Numbered from the stretch's first letter, positions 18,008 through 29,398 are shown. The stretch is 64,000 bases of DNA from Acidovorax sp. NCPPB 3576 (GCF_028473605.1 NZ_CP097267.1:4518501-4582500), one strand, 5' to 3'. Program-made: numbers and translations. The notes: generated by a model not told the origin, from the letters alone.

Positions 18008-19066
18008 ATGCGCTTTTCCGCTGCCCCGTCCGCCACCCTTCGCACCCCTCTTTCCACCCCGCGCCGGCGCGCCGTGGCCCTCGCCACCCTGCTGCTGGCC
18101 GCGGGCCTCTGGAATGCGCTTCCCAGTGCCCATGCCCAGTCCGGCGCGTGGCCCACCAAGCCGGTGCGCATCGTCGTGCCGTTCGCGCCCGGCGGCACCA
18201 CCGACATCCTGGCCCGCGCCGTGGCGCCCGAACTGGGCCGCGCCTTCGGCCAGCAGTTCATCGTGGACAACCGGGGCGGGGCGGGCGGCAACATCGGCGC
18301 CGAAATGGTCGCCAAATCGCCGGCCGACGGCTATACCTTGCTGATGGGCACGGTCGGCACGCACGGCATCAACCGCGCGCTGTACAACAAGCTGCCCTAC
18401 GACCCCATCAAGGACTTCGTGCCTGTCACCCTCGTGGCCGCCGTGCCCAACGTGATGGAGATCAACGCCGACAAGGCGCGCACGCTGGGCATCGGCTCCG
18501 TGGCCGACTTCATCCGCTATGCCAAGGCCCACCCCGGCCAGCTGAACATGGCCTCCAGCGGCAACGGCACCTCGATCCACCTGGCCGGCGAGCTCTTCAA
18601 GAGCATGACCGGCACCTACATGCTGCACATGCCCTACCGCGGCTCCGGCCCCGCGCTGCTGGACTTGGTGGGCGGCAACATGGACGTGATGTTCGACAAC
18701 CTGCCGTCTTCCATGGCGCAGATCAAGGCCGGCAAGCTCAAGGCCCTGGCCGTGACCAGCGCCCACCGCTCGCCCGCGTTGCCCGATGTGCCCACGGTGG
18801 AAGAAGTCGGAGGCCCCGACCTCAAGGGCTACGAAGCCAGCTCGTGGTTCGGCCTGCTCGCCCCGGCCGGCACCCCGCCCGAGATCGTGGCCCGCATCCA
18901 GCAGGAAACCGCCAAGGCCCTCGCCACCCCAGCCGTCAAGGAACGCATGCTCGCGCAGGGAGCGATCCCCGGCGGCAATTCGCCGGCCGAGTTCGCCAAG
19001 CACATCGACAGCGAGCACAGGAAGTGGGCGCAGGTGGTGAAGGCGTCGGGCGCGAAGGTGGATTGA
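18008..19066 (+). CDS. TctC/Bug family binding protein, copy 2
   Basis: 352-residue relative of the preceding gene, with the same ligand-loop signature ([14 protein letters not shown]). The signal region is longer, with basic residues before the hydrophobic core ([18 protein letters not shown], cleavage near AHAQ). Divergence between the two copies is substantial, so this is an old paralogue pair rather than a recent duplication. The ATG at 18008 is chosen over earlier starts because it gives a normal signal peptide. No transport partners are adjacent. It converges on the phage-type gene with a 37-bp gap. Confidence 0.88.
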   Translation: MRFSAAPSATLRTPLSTPRRRAVALATLLLAAGLWNALPSAHAQSGAWPTKPVRIVVPFAPGGTTDILARAVAPELGRAFGQQFIVDNRGGAGGNIGAEMVAKSPADGYTLLMGTVGTHGINRALYNKLPYDPIKDFVPVTLVAAVPNVMEINADKARTLGIGSVADFIRYAKAHPGQLNMASSGNGTSIHLAGELFKSMTGTYMLHMPYRGSGPALLDLVGGNMDVMFDNLPSSMAQIKAGKLKALAVTSAHRSPALPDVPTVEEVGGPDLKGYEASSWFGLLAPAGTPPEIVARIQQETAKALATPAVKERMLAQGAIPGGNSPAEFAKHIDSEHRKWAQVVKASGAKVD

Positions 19067-19103
19067 GCCGCGGCGGCGAGGCCGCACGCCCCCCAGTGGG
19101 CGT

Positions 19104-19514
19104 TCAGTACGCGCAGACCGCCCGGGCGATCAACCCATCGGGATAGGGCTGCATGCCGTTTTCCAACTGCACGATGGTGCGCATGACCGGGGGCAGGGTC
19201 GCGGCGTTCAGGCAGATGAAGGCGTGCGGGCTGATGTTCAGGCTGCCGGCGACCTGCCGCACGTAGTCGCAGGGGTCGCACTCGCCGCATGCCGCCCAAC
19301 GGCGGATGATGCCGTCGATGGTGCACAGCTGGTGCTTGGCCTGGTAGTTGCGCAGCAGCAGGGCCATGGCACGCAGGCCCCAGTACGGCTCGCAGAACAC
19401 CACGAACCGGGGGTCGGCCGACTGGTCCTCGGCCATGCCGCGCCAGCCGATGTGGTTGCGCACGATGTTGCCGGGATTGTGGTTGCGGATGCCGCGCGGA
19501 ACGAGAGTCAACAT
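19104..19514 (-). CDS. Phage-type structural or lysozyme-like protein (virion P5-like)
   Basis: 136 residues from the ATG at 19514. It begins PRGIRNHNPGNIVRNHIGWRG, continues with DPRFVVFCEPYWGLRAMALL and ends with a domain rich in cysteine (CGECDPC). The pattern RGIRNxNPGNI...W.G...FxxPxxGxRA is seen in many phage and prophage proteins annotated as structural protein P5 or peptidoglycan-active. No other phage genes surround it, so it is either a domesticated cell-wall gene or a prophage leftover. The frame continues upstream to 19652, but that part has no family pattern. Confidence 0.7.
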   Translation of the reverse strand: MLTLVPRGIRNHNPGNIVRNHIGWRGMAEDQSADPRFVVFCEPYWGLRAMALLLRNYQAKHQLCTIDGIIRRWAACGECDPCDYVRQVAGSLNISPHAFICLNAATLPPVMRTIVQLENGMQPYPDGLIARAVCAY

Positions 19515-19866
19515 GAAAAGCGGTGAGAACGCAGGGTATGGCGCCCACGGTGGGCGGTGGGCCCGGGTCTCGCGTGACAGTCGCTCGAGCCCTGGCTTCG
19601 GACTCGAACTGTAGGTGCCCGGGTCCTGAAATTCACGCTTTCCATGCCGCACTGAAGCAGGATTCAGAACTTTTAAGGCCCGGCCGGCCCCACCGCCACC
19701 GCTGGTGCCGCGCTGCGGAAATCAAAAGCGTTCGCGGCGGAAAAATCCGGCACGCCAGCGGGAATCCTGGCCTTCACCCTCTCCGCCAGATGGCCCTGCC
19801 TGCCGCGGCCGACGCCCGCGTGGCCGGCCTTGTGGCCAACCTGCCGAAGCGCCGGTCCGGCCTGGC
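19515..19866. other. 352-bp spacer without supported gene
   Basis: It holds the promoter side of the phage-type gene and the 3' flank of the DUF1840 gene. An open frame on the minus strand (19673-19870) starts from GTG without a ribosome site and has no recognisable pattern. I see no tRNA, repeat or clear terminator here. Confidence 0.6.
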
Positions 19867-20190
19867 TCACCAGACCACGTCGTGCCCTTGCGCGGCGCTG
19901 CGCTTGAGCATGTCGATGATCGGCGCCGCGCGCTGGCGCAGGCGCACGGTGTCGGGGCGCTCGCCTGCATCGTCGTCGTCCTTGGCCTGCGCCTGGCCGG
20001 CGTCCGGCGGGGCTTTGGCTTCGTCCGCCGCGATGGCGGCCTCCAGGGCCTGGAGGGCGGCGGGGATCTGCGCGGCGGTCACGATGCCGTGCGGATCGGT
20101 GGACTTGCCCATGATCTGCAGCAGTTGGCGGCCGTTGGGCTCGAGCATGATCACATCGGCGGTGGCGCGGGATTTGAATTTGTAGAGCAT
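19867..20190 (-). CDS. DUF1840 domain-containing protein
   Basis: 107-residue cytoplasmic protein of unknown function, typical of beta-proteobacteria. The N-terminus [20 protein letters not shown] and the phrase [20 protein letters not shown] are the family hallmark. A charged linker ([12 protein letters not shown]) leads to a C-terminal helix pair ([17 protein letters not shown]). I chose the ATG at 20190 because family members start MLYKF. It is divergent from the aromatic-degradation operon across 243 bp; no functional link is evident. Confidence 0.85.
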   Translation of the reverse strand: MLYKFKSRATADVIMLEPNGRQLLQIMGKSTDPHGIVTAAQIPAALQALEAAIAADEAKAPPDAGQAQAKDDDDAGERPDTVRLRQRAAPIIDMLKRSAAQGHDVVW

Positions 20191-20397
20191 GGGTGGTGGA
20201 TTCCGTATCAGGGTATTGAATGCCAACGACCGGCCTGGCCGGTACAGGTGGAGGATCGGGACTGGCGGTCCGGGAAGGGTTCAGCGGGCCCGCCGCGCGC
20301 CATCGCAGCCCAGGCCTGGGCGCCGCCGTTCAGCCGCCGATTCTTCAACCGCCCGCACGCAGCGTCAATGGCCGTTGTCCGACACGGGCGTGCCCCA

Positions 20398-20426
20398 TTG
20401 ACAGCAGTTTGTTTAAGCCTAAACTG
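20398..20426 (+). promoter_or_regulatory. Sigma-70 promoter overlapped by a MarR-type palindrome
   Basis: TTGACA at 20398-20403 and TAAACT at 20420-20425 with a 16-bp spacer. The predicted start of transcription is near 20432, only about two bases before the ATG at 20434, and no Shine-Dalgarno is present, so the first gene may be translated from an essentially leaderless mRNA. A palindrome GTTTA-agcc-TAAAC (20411-20424) overlaps spacer and -10, a natural operator for the MarR protein encoded second in the operon. Confidence 0.65.
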
Positions 20427-20433
20427 TTTTCAC

Positions 20434-22857
20434 ATGAACATCCTGTGCATCGGCGGTGGTCCCGCCGGCCTTTATTTCGCGCTGCTGATGAAGCGGCAGG
20501 ACCCGGCGCACCGCGTCGTGGTGGTGGAGCGCAACCGGCCGTTCGACACCTTCGGCTGGGGCGTGGTGCTGTCGGACCAGACGCTGGCCAACCTGCAGGC
20601 GGCCGACCCCGAAACCGCCGCGCAGATCGGCGATGCGTTCAACCACTGGGACGACGTGGAGGTGTTTTTGCGCGGGCGCAGCGTGCGCTCCAGCGGCCAC
20701 GGGTTTTGCGGCATCGGGCGCAAGCGGCTGCTCAACATCCTGCAGGAGCGCTGCCTGGCGCTGGGCGTGGAGCTGGTGTTCGAGACCGACGTGGCCGACG
20801 ACCAAGCCCTGGCCGCGCGCTATGGCGCAGACCTCGTGATCGCCAGCGACGGCCTGAACAGCCGCATCCGCACGCGCTATGCCGAGGTCTTCCAGCCCGA
20901 CATCGACCTGCGCCAGTGCCGCTTCGTGTGGCTGGGCACGCACCAGAAGTTCGAGGCCTTCACCTTCGCGTTCGAAGAGACCGAGCACGGCTGGTTCCAG
21001 GCGCACGCCTACCAGTTCGACGCCGACACCTCCACCTTCATCATCGAGACGCCCGAGGCCGTGTGGCAGGCCCACGGGCTGGACCGCATGGAGCAGCCCG
21101 AGGCCATCGCCTTTTGCGAAAAACTCTTCGCGCACTACCTGGGCGGGCACCCGCTCATCAGCAACGCCATGCACCTGCGCGGCTCGGCCAACTGGATTCG
21201 CTTTCCGCGCGTGATCTGCCGCACCTGGGTGCACCGCGAAACCATCGCCGGCAAGGCGGTGCCCATCGTGCTGATGGGCGATGCAGCGCACACGGCGCAT
21301 TTCTCGATCGGCAGCGGCACCAAGCTCGCGCTGGAAGACGCCATCGACCTGGCCCAGGCCCTGGCCACCGGCGCGACCCTGGAGCAGGCGCTGCACGACT
21401 ACGAGGCGCGCCGCAGCGTCGAGGTGCTCAAGATCCAGAACGCTGCGCGCAACTCCACCGAGTGGTTCGAGAACGTGGCGCGCTACAGCCGCCTGCCGGT
21501 GGAGCAGTTCGCGTATTCGCTGCTCACGCGCAGCCAGCGCATCAGCCACGAGAACCTGCGCCTGCGCGATGCGCGCTGGCTGGAGGGCTACGAGGCCTGG
21601 CTGGCCCAGGCGCGCCCCACGGTCGGCGCGGCCCCGGCACCCGCCGCCGCGCCCGGCGACAGCGGCGCTGCGGTGCCGCCCATGCTCACGCCCTTCACGC
21701 TGCGCGGCCTCACGCTCGATAACCGCATCGTCGTCTCGCCCATGGCCACCTACAGCGCGGTCGATGGCGTGCCGCAGGACTTTCACCTGGTGCACCTGGG
21801 CGCCCGCGCGCTCGGCGGCGCGGCACTGGTGATGGTGGAGATGACCAGCCCCACGCCCGACGGCCGCATCACGCCCGCCTGCACCGGGCTGTGGAACGAT
21901 GCCCAGCAGGCCGCCTTCGCGCGCATCGTGGATTTCGTGCACGGCAGCAGCCGCGCGAAGATCGGCCTGCAGCTGGGCCACAGCGGCCCCAAGGGCTCCA
22001 CCCGCGTGGGCTGGGAGGGCACGGACGAGCCCCTGCCCGAGGGCGATCCGCACGGCAACTGGCCGCTGCGCGCCGCCAGCGCCCTGCCCTACGGCCCGCA
22101 GAACCAGACGCCCGCCGCGCTGACGCGCGCCGACATGGACGCGCTCACCGCCGCCTTCGTGGCCAGCGCACGGCGCGCGGCCGCCTGCGGCTTCGACTGG
22201 CTGGAGCTGCACTGCGCGCACGGCTACCTGCTGGCCAGCTTCATCAGCCCGCTCACCAACCAGCGCACCGACGAATACGGCGGCAGCCTGGAAAACCGCT
22301 GCCGCTACCCGCTCGAAGTGTTCGCCGCGGTGCGCGCCGCGTGGCCCGCCGAGCGCCCCATGAGCGTGCGCATCTCGGCCCACGACTGGGCGCCCGGCGG
22401 CACCACGCCGGACGACGCCGTGGCCATGGCGCGGTGGTTCAAGGCCGCGGGCTGCGACCTGATCGACGTCTCTTCCGGGCAGACCACGCGCGCCGCCCGT
22501 CCGGTGTACGGGCGCATGTACCAGACGCCGTTCGCCGACCGCATCCGCAACGAGGTGGAGATCGCCACCATGGCCGTGGGCGCCATCAGCGAGGCCGACC
22601 ATGCCAACGGCATCATCGCCGCCGGCCGCGCCGACCTGTGCGCCCTGGCCCGCCCGCACCTGGCCGACCCGGCCTGGACGCTGCACGCCGCCGCGCAACT
22701 GGGCGACACGGCCAGCCGCCATGTGCACTGGCCGCGCCCCTACGGCCCCGGCCGCGACCAGCTGCTGCGCGAGGCCTCCAAGCAAAAACAGGCTACAGCG
22801 CAATCATCACTAGGGCATGTAGCTATAAAAACAATAGCAAACGACACGACGGACTAA
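20434..22857 (+). CDS. Bifunctional FAD monooxygenase / NADH:flavin oxidoreductase (salicylyl-CoA or 2-aminobenzoyl-CoA type)
   Basis: 807-residue fusion. Residues 1 to about 390 are a class A flavin monooxygenase: FAD motif [12 protein letters not shown] and [19 protein letters not shown]. Residues from about 420 are an old-yellow-enzyme-type TIM barrel: [36 protein letters not shown] and [13 protein letters not shown]. Fusions of this kind are annotated as salicylyl-CoA 5-hydroxylase/oxidoreductase. The same architecture is known for 2-aminobenzoyl-CoA monooxygenase/reductase, which hydroxylates and then reduces the ring. The adjacent ligase and RidA favour the latter (inference). The last about 25 residues come from an inserted palindromic repeat. 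Confidence 0.88.
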   Translation: MNILCIGGGPAGLYFALLMKRQDPAHRVVVVERNRPFDTFGWGVVLSDQTLANLQAADPETAAQIGDAFNHWDDVEVFLRGRSVRSSGHGFCGIGRKRLLNILQERCLALGVELVFETDVADDQALAARYGADLVIASDGLNSRIRTRYAEVFQPDIDLRQCRFVWLGTHQKFEAFTFAFEETEHGWFQAHAYQFDADTSTFIIETPEAVWQAHGLDRMEQPEAIAFCEKLFAHYLGGHPLISNAMHLRGSANWIRFPRVICRTWVHRETIAGKAVPIVLMGDAAHTAHFSIGSGTKLALEDAIDLAQALATGATLEQALHDYEARRSVEVLKIQNAARNSTEWFENVARYSRLPVEQFAYSLLTRSQRISHENLRLRDARWLEGYEAWLAQARPTVGAAPAPAAAPGDSGAAVPPMLTPFTLRGLTLDNRIVVSPMATYSAVDGVPQDFHLVHLGARALGGAALVMVEMTSPTPDGRITPACTGLWNDAQQAAFARIVDFVHGSSRAKIGLQLGHSGPKGSTRVGWEGTDEPLPEGDPHGNWPLRAASALPYGPQNQTPAALTRADMDALTAAFVASARRAAACGFDWLELHCAHGYLLASFISPLTNQRTDEYGGSLENRCRYPLEVFAAVRAAWPAERPMSVRISAHDWAPGGTTPDDAVAMARWFKAAGCDLIDVSSGQTTRAARPVYGRMYQTPFADRIRNEVEIATMAVGAISEADHANGIIAAGRADLCALARPHLADPAWTLHAAAQLGDTASRHVHWPRPYGPGRDQLLREASKQKQATAQSSLGHVAIKTIANDTTD
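22781..22842. repeat. Dispersed palindromic repeat inserted in the 3' end of the monooxygenase gene
   Basis: AT-rich segment containing CAGGCTACAGCGC and TAGCTATaaaaacaATAGC, unlike the GC-rich surroundings. It encodes the Gln/Ser/Lys-rich tail ([20 protein letters not shown]), which has no place in the family fold. It is the same element family as 3565, 16619, 24663 and 47310. Confidence 0.65.
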
Positions 22858-22862
22858 AAGCG

Positions 22863-23360
22863 ATGGACCTCGAAGCCCGCCTGCACGGCGCCGCGCCCAG
22901 CGAGCACCCCGAGGCCCTGCGCCTGTGGCTGCGCCTGCTCACCTGCACGCAGCTGGTGGAAAAGCAGGTGCGCGCCCGCCTGCGCGACCAGTTCGGCACC
23001 ACGCTGCCGCGCTTCGACCTGATGGCGCAGCTCGAACGCACGCCCGAGGGCCTGAAGATGAAGGACCTCTCGCGCCGCATGATGGTCACCAGCGGCAACG
23101 TGACCGGCATCACCGACCAGCTCGTCGCCGAAGGGCTGGTGGAGCGCGTGGACGTGGCGGGCGACCGCCGCGTGTTCCTCGTGCGGCTCACGCCCCATGG
23201 GCGCGAGCAGTTCGACGCGATGGCCCGCGCGCACGCGCAATGGATCGTCGAGGCCTTCGGCCCGCTCGGCGAACGCGACATCGCCACCCTCCACCGGCTG
23301 CTCGGCAAAGTGAAAGCACACGCGCAGCCCGCCCCATCCCTTCAGGAAACCACTGCATGA
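22863..23360 (+). CDS. MarR family transcriptional regulator
   Basis: 165-residue dimeric winged-helix regulator. The DNA-binding region is [20 protein letters not shown], followed by the wing [16 protein letters not shown]. It is the second gene of the operon, 5 bp behind the monooxygenase, and its stop overlaps the next start (ATGA). MarR proteins in aromatic operons commonly respond to an aryl-CoA or the free acid. The palindrome at 20411-20424 is the likely target, giving autoregulation. Confidence 0.9.
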   Translation: MDLEARLHGAAPSEHPEALRLWLRLLTCTQLVEKQVRARLRDQFGTTLPRFDLMAQLERTPEGLKMKDLSRRMMVTSGNVTGITDQLVAEGLVERVDVAGDRRVFLVRLTPHGREQFDAMARAHAQWIVEAFGPLGERDIATLHRLLGKVKAHAQPAPSLQETTA

Positions 23361-24211
23361 AGCACTACATCTCCGCGGGCAATCCCATGCGCCCGCAGTT
23401 CGAGCCCCAGGCCCCCTACGCGGCACGGCACTTCGCCTGGCAGTTCGACCGCGGCGTGGGCACCATCACGCTGGACCGCCCCGAGCGCAAGAACCCGCTC
23501 ACCTTCCAAAGCTATGCCGAGCTGCGCGACTTCTTCGGCGCGCTGCGCACCGCCACCGACGTGAAGGCCGTGGTGGTGACCGGTGCGGGCGGCAACTTCT
23601 GCTCGGGCGGCGACGTGCACGAAATCATCGGCCCGCTCACCGGCATGTCCATGCCCGAGCTGCTGGAGTTCACGCGCATGACGGGCGACCTGGTGAAGGC
23701 CATCCGCGCCTGCCCACAGCCGGTGCTGGGCGCCATCGACGGCATCTGCGCCGGCGCCGGCGCCATGGTGGCGCTGGCCTGCGACCTGCGCTACGGCACG
23801 CCCGCCGCTCGCACCGCGTTCCTGTTCACCCGCGTGGGCCTGGCCGGCGCCGACATGGGCGCCTGCGCGCTGCTGCCGCGCATGATCGGGCAGGGCCGCG
23901 CCTCCGAGCTGCTGTTCACCGGGCGCGCGATGACCGCGCAGGAAGGGCTGGCCTGGGGCTTCTTCAACGGCCTGCACGAATCGGCCGACCTGCTGGCGCA
24001 GGTGCAGGGCATGGCCCGCACGCTGGCAGAAGGGCCCACGTTCGCGCACGGCATGACCAAGACCATGCTGGGCCAGGAGTGGAGCATGACCATTGACCAG
24101 GCCATCGAGGCCGAGGCCCAGGCGCAGGCCATCTGCATGCAGACGCAGGACTTCCGCCGCGCCTACGAGGCGTTCGCGGCCAAGCAGAAACCCGTGTTCG
24201 CGGGGGATTGA
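23357..24211 (+). CDS. Enoyl-CoA hydratase/isomerase family protein
   Basis: 284-residue crotonase-fold enzyme. The oxyanion-hole motifs are [17 protein letters not shown] (about residue 75) and [20 protein letters not shown] (about 130). An N-terminal extension of about 30 residues precedes the fold. It overlaps the MarR stop by 4 bases, so expression is coupled. In a CoA-dependent aromatic route it would hydrate or hydrolyse the non-aromatic ring product. The exact reaction cannot be read from sequence. Confidence 0.9.
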   Translation: MKHYISAGNPMRPQFEPQAPYAARHFAWQFDRGVGTITLDRPERKNPLTFQSYAELRDFFGALRTATDVKAVVVTGAGGNFCSGGDVHEIIGPLTGMSMPELLEFTRMTGDLVKAIRACPQPVLGAIDGICAGAGAMVALACDLRYGTPAARTAFLFTRVGLAGADMGACALLPRMIGQGRASELLFTGRAMTAQEGLAWGFFNGLHESADLLAQVQGMARTLAEGPTFAHGMTKTMLGQEWSMTIDQAIEAEAQAQAICMQTQDFRRAYEAFAAKQKPVFAGD

Positions 24212-24215
24212 GGCC

Positions 24216-25537
<1,322 letters not shown>

Positions 25538-25541
<4 letters not shown>

Positions 25542-27217
25542 CCCCCAGCGCACAGACCGACACCTTCGTCCACGACCGCCTGCCGCCGCGCGAGCAGTGG
25601 CCCGCGCTGCACTACGACCTGCCCTCGCTGCAGGTGCCGGCGCAGGCCAACCTCGTGCAGGTGCTGTTCGAGCGCGCCGCGCAGGCGGGGCACGGCGGGC
25701 GGCCGCTGCTGCGCTCGCCCACGCGCACCTGGACCTACGCGCAGGCGCAGGACGAGGTCGCGCGCATCGCCCGCGTGCTGGTGGACGGCCTGGGCCTGGT
25801 GCCCGGCAACCGCGTGCTGCTGCGCGGCGGCAACACGCCCGAGATGGCACTCGCCTGGCTGGCCGTGGTGCAGGCCGGCCTGATCGCCGTGGCCACCATG
25901 CCGCTGCTGCGCGCGCGGGAGCTGTCCGACGTGATCGAGCGCGCCCAGCCCGCTGCCGCGCTGTGCGACGGGCGCCTGCTGGACGAACTGCAGGCCGCGC
26001 AGGCACAGCACCCGGTGCTGCGCGCCATCGTGCCCTTCCACACCGCGCCGGCGGCCGACGACCTGCTGGTGCGCGCGGCCGGCTGCGCGCCGCTGCCCGC
26101 CTGCCCCACCGCGGCGGACGACATCGCGCTCATGGCCTTCACGTCGGGCACCACCGGGCACCCCAAGGCGCCCGTGCACAGCCACCGCGACGTGCTGGCC
26201 GCCTGCGGCGCGTGGCCGCACCATGTGCTGCGCTCCACGCCCGAGGACATCGTGGTCGGATCGCCTCCGCTGGCCTTCACCTTCGGGCTGGGCGGGCTGC
26301 TGCTCTTTCCCATGGCCGCCTGCGCGAGCGTGTACTTTCCCGACGTGCCCTACACCCCCGAGGTGATGGTGCGGCTGATGCGCGAGGTGGGCGCCACCGT
26401 CTGCTACACCGCACCCACCTTCTACCGGCAGATGGCGCCCTTCGCCAAGGCCCTGGGCCTGCCGGCGCTGCGCACCTGCGTGAGCGCGGGCGAGGCCCTG
26501 CCGGACGCCACGCGCCAGTTGTGGAAGGACGCCACCGGCATCGAGATGACCGACGGCATCGGCGCCACCGAGATGTTCCACATCTTCATCTCGTCGGCCG
26601 GCAGCGAAGTACGCCGCGGCGCCATCGGCCGCGTGGTGCCGGGCTACCAGGCCAGGGTGGTGGACGGGCGCGGGCGCGAGCTGCCGCGCGGCACGGTGGG
26701 CAAGCTCGCCGTGATCGGCCCCACGGGCTGCCGCTACCTGGACGATGCGCGCCAGGCCAACTACGTGAAGAACGGCTGGAACCACCCGGGCGACGCCTTC
26801 GTGCAGGACGCCGACGGCTACTTCTTCTACCAGGCGCGCGACGACGACATGATCATCACCGCCGGCTACAACGTGGGCGGCCCCGAGGTCGAAGATGCCC
26901 TGCTGCGCCACCCCGCCGTGGCCGAGTGCGCCGTGATCGGCGTGCCCGACGACGAGCGCGGCATGGTCGTCAAGGCCATCTGCGTGCTGCGCCCCGGCCA
27001 TGCCGGCGACGACGCCCTGGCCAAGGCGCTGCAGGACCACGTGAAGGCCAGCATCGCCCCCTTCAAATACCCGCGCATCGTGGAGTTCGCCACCGCCCTG
27101 CCGCGCACCGAGACCGGCAAGCTGCAGCGCTTCAAGCTGCGCCAGGCCGCCGCGCTGGCCCGCGACAGCGCGGCCGCTGCGGCCGCCAACGCCCCACTTC
27201 CTTCCCACAAGACATGA
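25538..27217 (+). CDS. Benzoate-CoA ligase family enzyme (probable 2-aminobenzoate-CoA ligase)
   Basis: 559-residue adenylate-forming enzyme. Motifs: phosphate loop [18 protein letters not shown] (about residue 200), [13 protein letters not shown] (characteristic of the benzoate/aminobenzoate ligase branch), [17 protein letters not shown], and the C-terminal lysine motif [12 protein letters not shown]. It would activate an aromatic acid to its CoA thioester. The adjoining 2-aminobenzoyl-CoA-type oxygenase suggests anthranilate as substrate (inference; benzoate or salicylate remain possible). It overlaps the dehydrogenase upstream and RidA downstream by 4 bases each. Confidence 0.87.
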
Positions 27218-27615
27218 CCCTGCACACCCGACTGCAACCGCCCGACTGGGCGCCCCCCAAGGGCTACGCCAATGGCGTGGCCGCCCGCGGCACGCTGCTC
27301 TTCGTGGGCGGCCAGATTGGCTGGAACGCCCGCCAGGAGTTCGAGAGCGACGACTTCATCGTCCAGGCCCGCCAGACCTTCCTGAACGTGCGCGCCGTGC
27401 TGGAGGCCGGCGGCGCCGGCCCCGAGCACCTGGTGCGCATGACCTGGTACGTGGTGGACCGCGAGGAATACAACGCGCGCCTGAAAGAGCTGGGCGCGGC
27501 CTACCGCGAGGTGCTGGGCAAGCACTTTCCCGCCATGGCCTGCGTGCAGGTCGCCGGCCTCATGGAAGCGCGCGCACGCATCGAGATCGAGGCGACCGCC
27601 GTGCTGCCGGACTGA
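27214..27615 (+). CDS. RidA/YjgF family protein (enamine/imine deaminase-like)
   Basis: 133-residue small trimer-forming family. The pattern LFVGGQIGWNARQEF, then VRMTWYVVDREEYN and MACVQVAGLMEARARIEIEA fits RidA relatives; an Arg in ARARIEIEA is at the usual catalytic position. RidA proteins hydrolyse reactive enamines or imines. The expected ring-reduced product of 2-aminobenzoyl-CoA is an enamine, so a dedicated deaminase in this operon is chemically sensible (inference). It is the last gene of the overlapping run. Confidence 0.88.
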   Translation: MTLHTRLQPPDWAPPKGYANGVAARGTLLFVGGQIGWNARQEFESDDFIVQARQTFLNVRAVLEAGGAGPEHLVRMTWYVVDREEYNARLKELGAAYREVLGKHFPAMACVQVAGLMEARARIEIEATAVLPD

Positions 27616-27732
27616 GCGCGGCGCCCGGCACTTCTCAACGCCCGGCAGGGGCTGAAACCGCCCGCACCGGGCACGGCTGCACGATGTGGCCTAATAGCGT
27701 GTTTTTCACTTTTCTCTCCAGGAGCCTCCCAA

Positions 27733-27903
27733 ATGGGCAACAAGATCGTTACCGAAGCCGACCGCAAGCGCACCCCCCGTCCCCAGCCACTGCCCGGCGT
27801 GACCCTGTCCACCCCCGGCCGCGGCCAGCGCGTGAGCCTGGAGCGTGGCGTCGCCACCCGCAGCAAGAAGAACCCCGGCAAGCGCTCCAAGAAGGGCGGC
27901 TGA
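27733..27903 (+). CDS. Small basic protein of 56 residues, function unknown
   Basis: Short gene with a ribosome site CAGGAG about 9 bases before the ATG and a strong terminator 30 bp after the stop, which makes it a self-contained unit. It begins MGNKIVTEADRKRTPRPQPL and ends RSKKNPGKRSKKGG. The composition is rich in Lys/Arg with Pro and Gly, without cysteine or hydrophobic segment, so it is likely disordered and may bind nucleic acid. I do not recognise a named family. Confidence in it being a gene rests on the site, codon use and terminator. Confidence 0.7.
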   Translation: MGNKIVTEADRKRTPRPQPLPGVTLSTPGRGQRVSLERGVATRSKKNPGKRSKKGG

Positions 27904-27932
27904 AAAGCCCCCTTCGCGCCCAGCGCAACGCC

Positions 27933-27957
27933 AAAGCCCTCTCCGGAGGGCTTTTTT
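27933..27957 (+). terminator. Rho-independent terminator after the small basic gene
   Basis: Stem AAAGCCCTC / GGAGGGCTT with a short loop followed by six T. A GC-rich stem plus T-run is a textbook intrinsic terminator. Confidence 0.9.
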
Positions 27958-28010
27958 CATGGGGCGATGGCTGAGCCCCCACGCGGTGCCGCCACGCTCC
28001 GCACGCCGGC

Positions 28011-28889
28011 TCAGAACCGGTAGCGCGCCGTCACCTGCGCGGTGATCCGCCAGCAGGCCGCACGGAAGCGCACCGCCTCGCCCTGCACAAAGGGCTCGAA
28101 GGCTGCCCGCACGGCTTGGATGACCCGGGCACGGGTCGGCCCGTCGGCGCCGCGCAGGGCCAGGCCGACCGGACCGAGGCCGGTGAAATAAGGCACCAGT
28201 TCGTCGCGCCGCAGGGTGCAGACGGCATCAAGGGGCTCGATCTCGATGCCGTCCCAGCCACTGGCCTGCAGGATGCCCGCCACCCGCTCGCGGTCCGCGA
28301 AAGCGAACTGGCCCGGCGCATCCGGCTGGCGCGCGGGCAGGCCGGGCAGCAGCGGGGCTGCGGCGCGCTCGGCGGCCGTCATGAAGGGGTTCTCCGCCGC
28401 GCTGCGCCACGCGACGGCGCACAAGCTGGCGCCGGGGCGCGCCGCGCGGTGCAGGTTGGCGAACGCCGCCACCGGGTCGCCGAAGAACATGACCCCGAAG
28501 CGCGACACCAGCCGATCCACGGAAGCCGGCGCGAAGGCATGGACCTGCGCATCGGCACAGACGAAGTCCGCGCGCGGCGCAGGCAGCCCCTCGCGCAGGC
28601 TGCGCTGGCGCGCCGCGGCGACCATGGGCGCGGAGAGGTCGATCCCGGTGCAGCGCCCCTCCTGCCCCAGCCGGCGGGCGATAGCCAGCGTGGTGGCCCC
28701 GGTGCCGCAGCCGATGTCGAGCACCTGCATGCCGGGCCCCGCGCCGGGGGCGTCGGCCGCATCGGCGAGCACGGTCTCGAAGGGCGCGAACATGCGGTCG
28801 AGCAGGGGTTGCGCCTGGACCCAGGCATGGCCGGCGGCGCCGTTCCAGAGCGCGGCTTGCGGGGAATCGATCGAAAGGGGTGGGTTCAT
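28011..28889 (-). CDS. Class I SAM-dependent methyltransferase
   Basis: 292-residue methyltransferase. Motif I is VLDIGCGTGATTLAIARRLG (about residue 60), with the acidic end of strand 2 at CTGIDLSAPM and motif IV at DRLVSRFGVMFF. This resembles UbiE/COQ5-like enzymes acting on small molecules. I chose the ATG at 28889 for its AGGAGGCCTC site; an upstream Met at 28943 lies in the promoter region. It is divergent from a MerR regulator 74 bp away, which is probably its controller. The substrate is unknown. Confidence 0.87.
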   Translation of the reverse strand: MNPPLSIDSPQAALWNGAAGHAWVQAQPLLDRMFAPFETVLADAADAPGAGPGMQVLDIGCGTGATTLAIARRLGQEGRCTGIDLSAPMVAAARQRSLREGLPAPRADFVCADAQVHAFAPASVDRLVSRFGVMFFGDPVAAFANLHRAARPGASLCAVAWRSAAENPFMTAAERAAAPLLPGLPARQPDAPGQFAFADRERVAGILQASGWDGIEIEPLDAVCTLRRDELVPYFTGLGPVGLALRGADGPTRARVIQAVRAAFEPFVQGEAVRFRAACWRITAQVTARYRF

Positions 28890-28935
28890 GGAGGCCTCCT
28901 GGGTGCGCGGAAAGGGGGTGAAAGCTAGACTGTGC

Positions 28936-28957
28936 GACTTCAAGCCGACTTGAGGTC
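28936..28957. promoter_or_regulatory. MerR-type dyad between methyltransferase and merR genes
   Basis: GACTTCAAG-ccga-CTTGAGGTC, a 9-4-9 inverted repeat with one mismatch. On the minus strand it lies just after a TTGACC -35-like hexamer, the typical MerR arrangement inside an over-long spacer. A TAGACT (28926-28931) could be the -10 for the merR gene, overlapping so that the regulator also controls itself. Confidence 0.6.
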
Positions 28958-28963
28958 AAGCCC

Positions 28964-29398
28964 ATGGAGATCCTGGACATCGCCGAGGTGGCACGCCGTT
29001 CGGGCCTGCCGGCATCGACGCTGCGCTTCTACGAAGAAAAAGGGCTGATCGCCTCCGTCGGGCGGCACGGCCTGCGGCGGCTGTTCGATGCGGGCGTGGT
29101 GGAGCGGCTGGCGCTCATCGCGCTCGGGCGCGCGGCCGGCTTCTCGCTGGACGCCATCGGGCAGATGTTCGGCCCCGACGGCCAGCCGCGCATCGACCGC
29201 GGCCGGCTACTGGCCCAGGCCGACGACCTGGACACCACCATCCGCCAGCTCACCGCCATGCGCGACGGGCTGCAGCACGCTGCGCGCTGCCAGGCGCCCA
29301 GCCACATGGAATGCCCCACCTTCCGGCGCCTCCTGCGCACCGCCGGGGCGGGGGCGGCCATCGGCCGGCCCGGGCGGCCCGCCGATCCAGGCCGGTGA
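28964..29398 (+). CDS. MerR family transcriptional regulator
   Basis: 144 residues: an N-terminal winged helix (LDIAEVARRSGLPASTLRFY, then EEKGLIASVGRHGLRR) and a coiled-coil dimer helix (about residues 75-105). The C-terminal part has Cys at CQAP and MECP, which might bind a metal or sense thiols, but the pattern does not match a named metal sensor. It is divergent from the methyltransferase and shares the dyad at 28936. Confidence 0.87.
   Translation: MEILDIAEVARRSGLPASTLRFYEEKGLIASVGRHGLRRLFDAGVVERLALIALGRAAGFSLDAIGQMFGPDGQPRIDRGRLLAQADDLDTTIRQLTAMRDGLQHAARCQAPSHMECPTFRRLLRTAGAGAAIGRPGRPADPGR

Noticed and set aside
19673..19870. 65-residue minus-strand frame after DUF1840
   Set aside because: GTG start without ribosome site, Ala/Gly/Pro-rich, no pattern.
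20419..22803. 794-residue minus-strand frame
   Set aside because: Antisense of the bifunctional monooxygenase; no domain signature.
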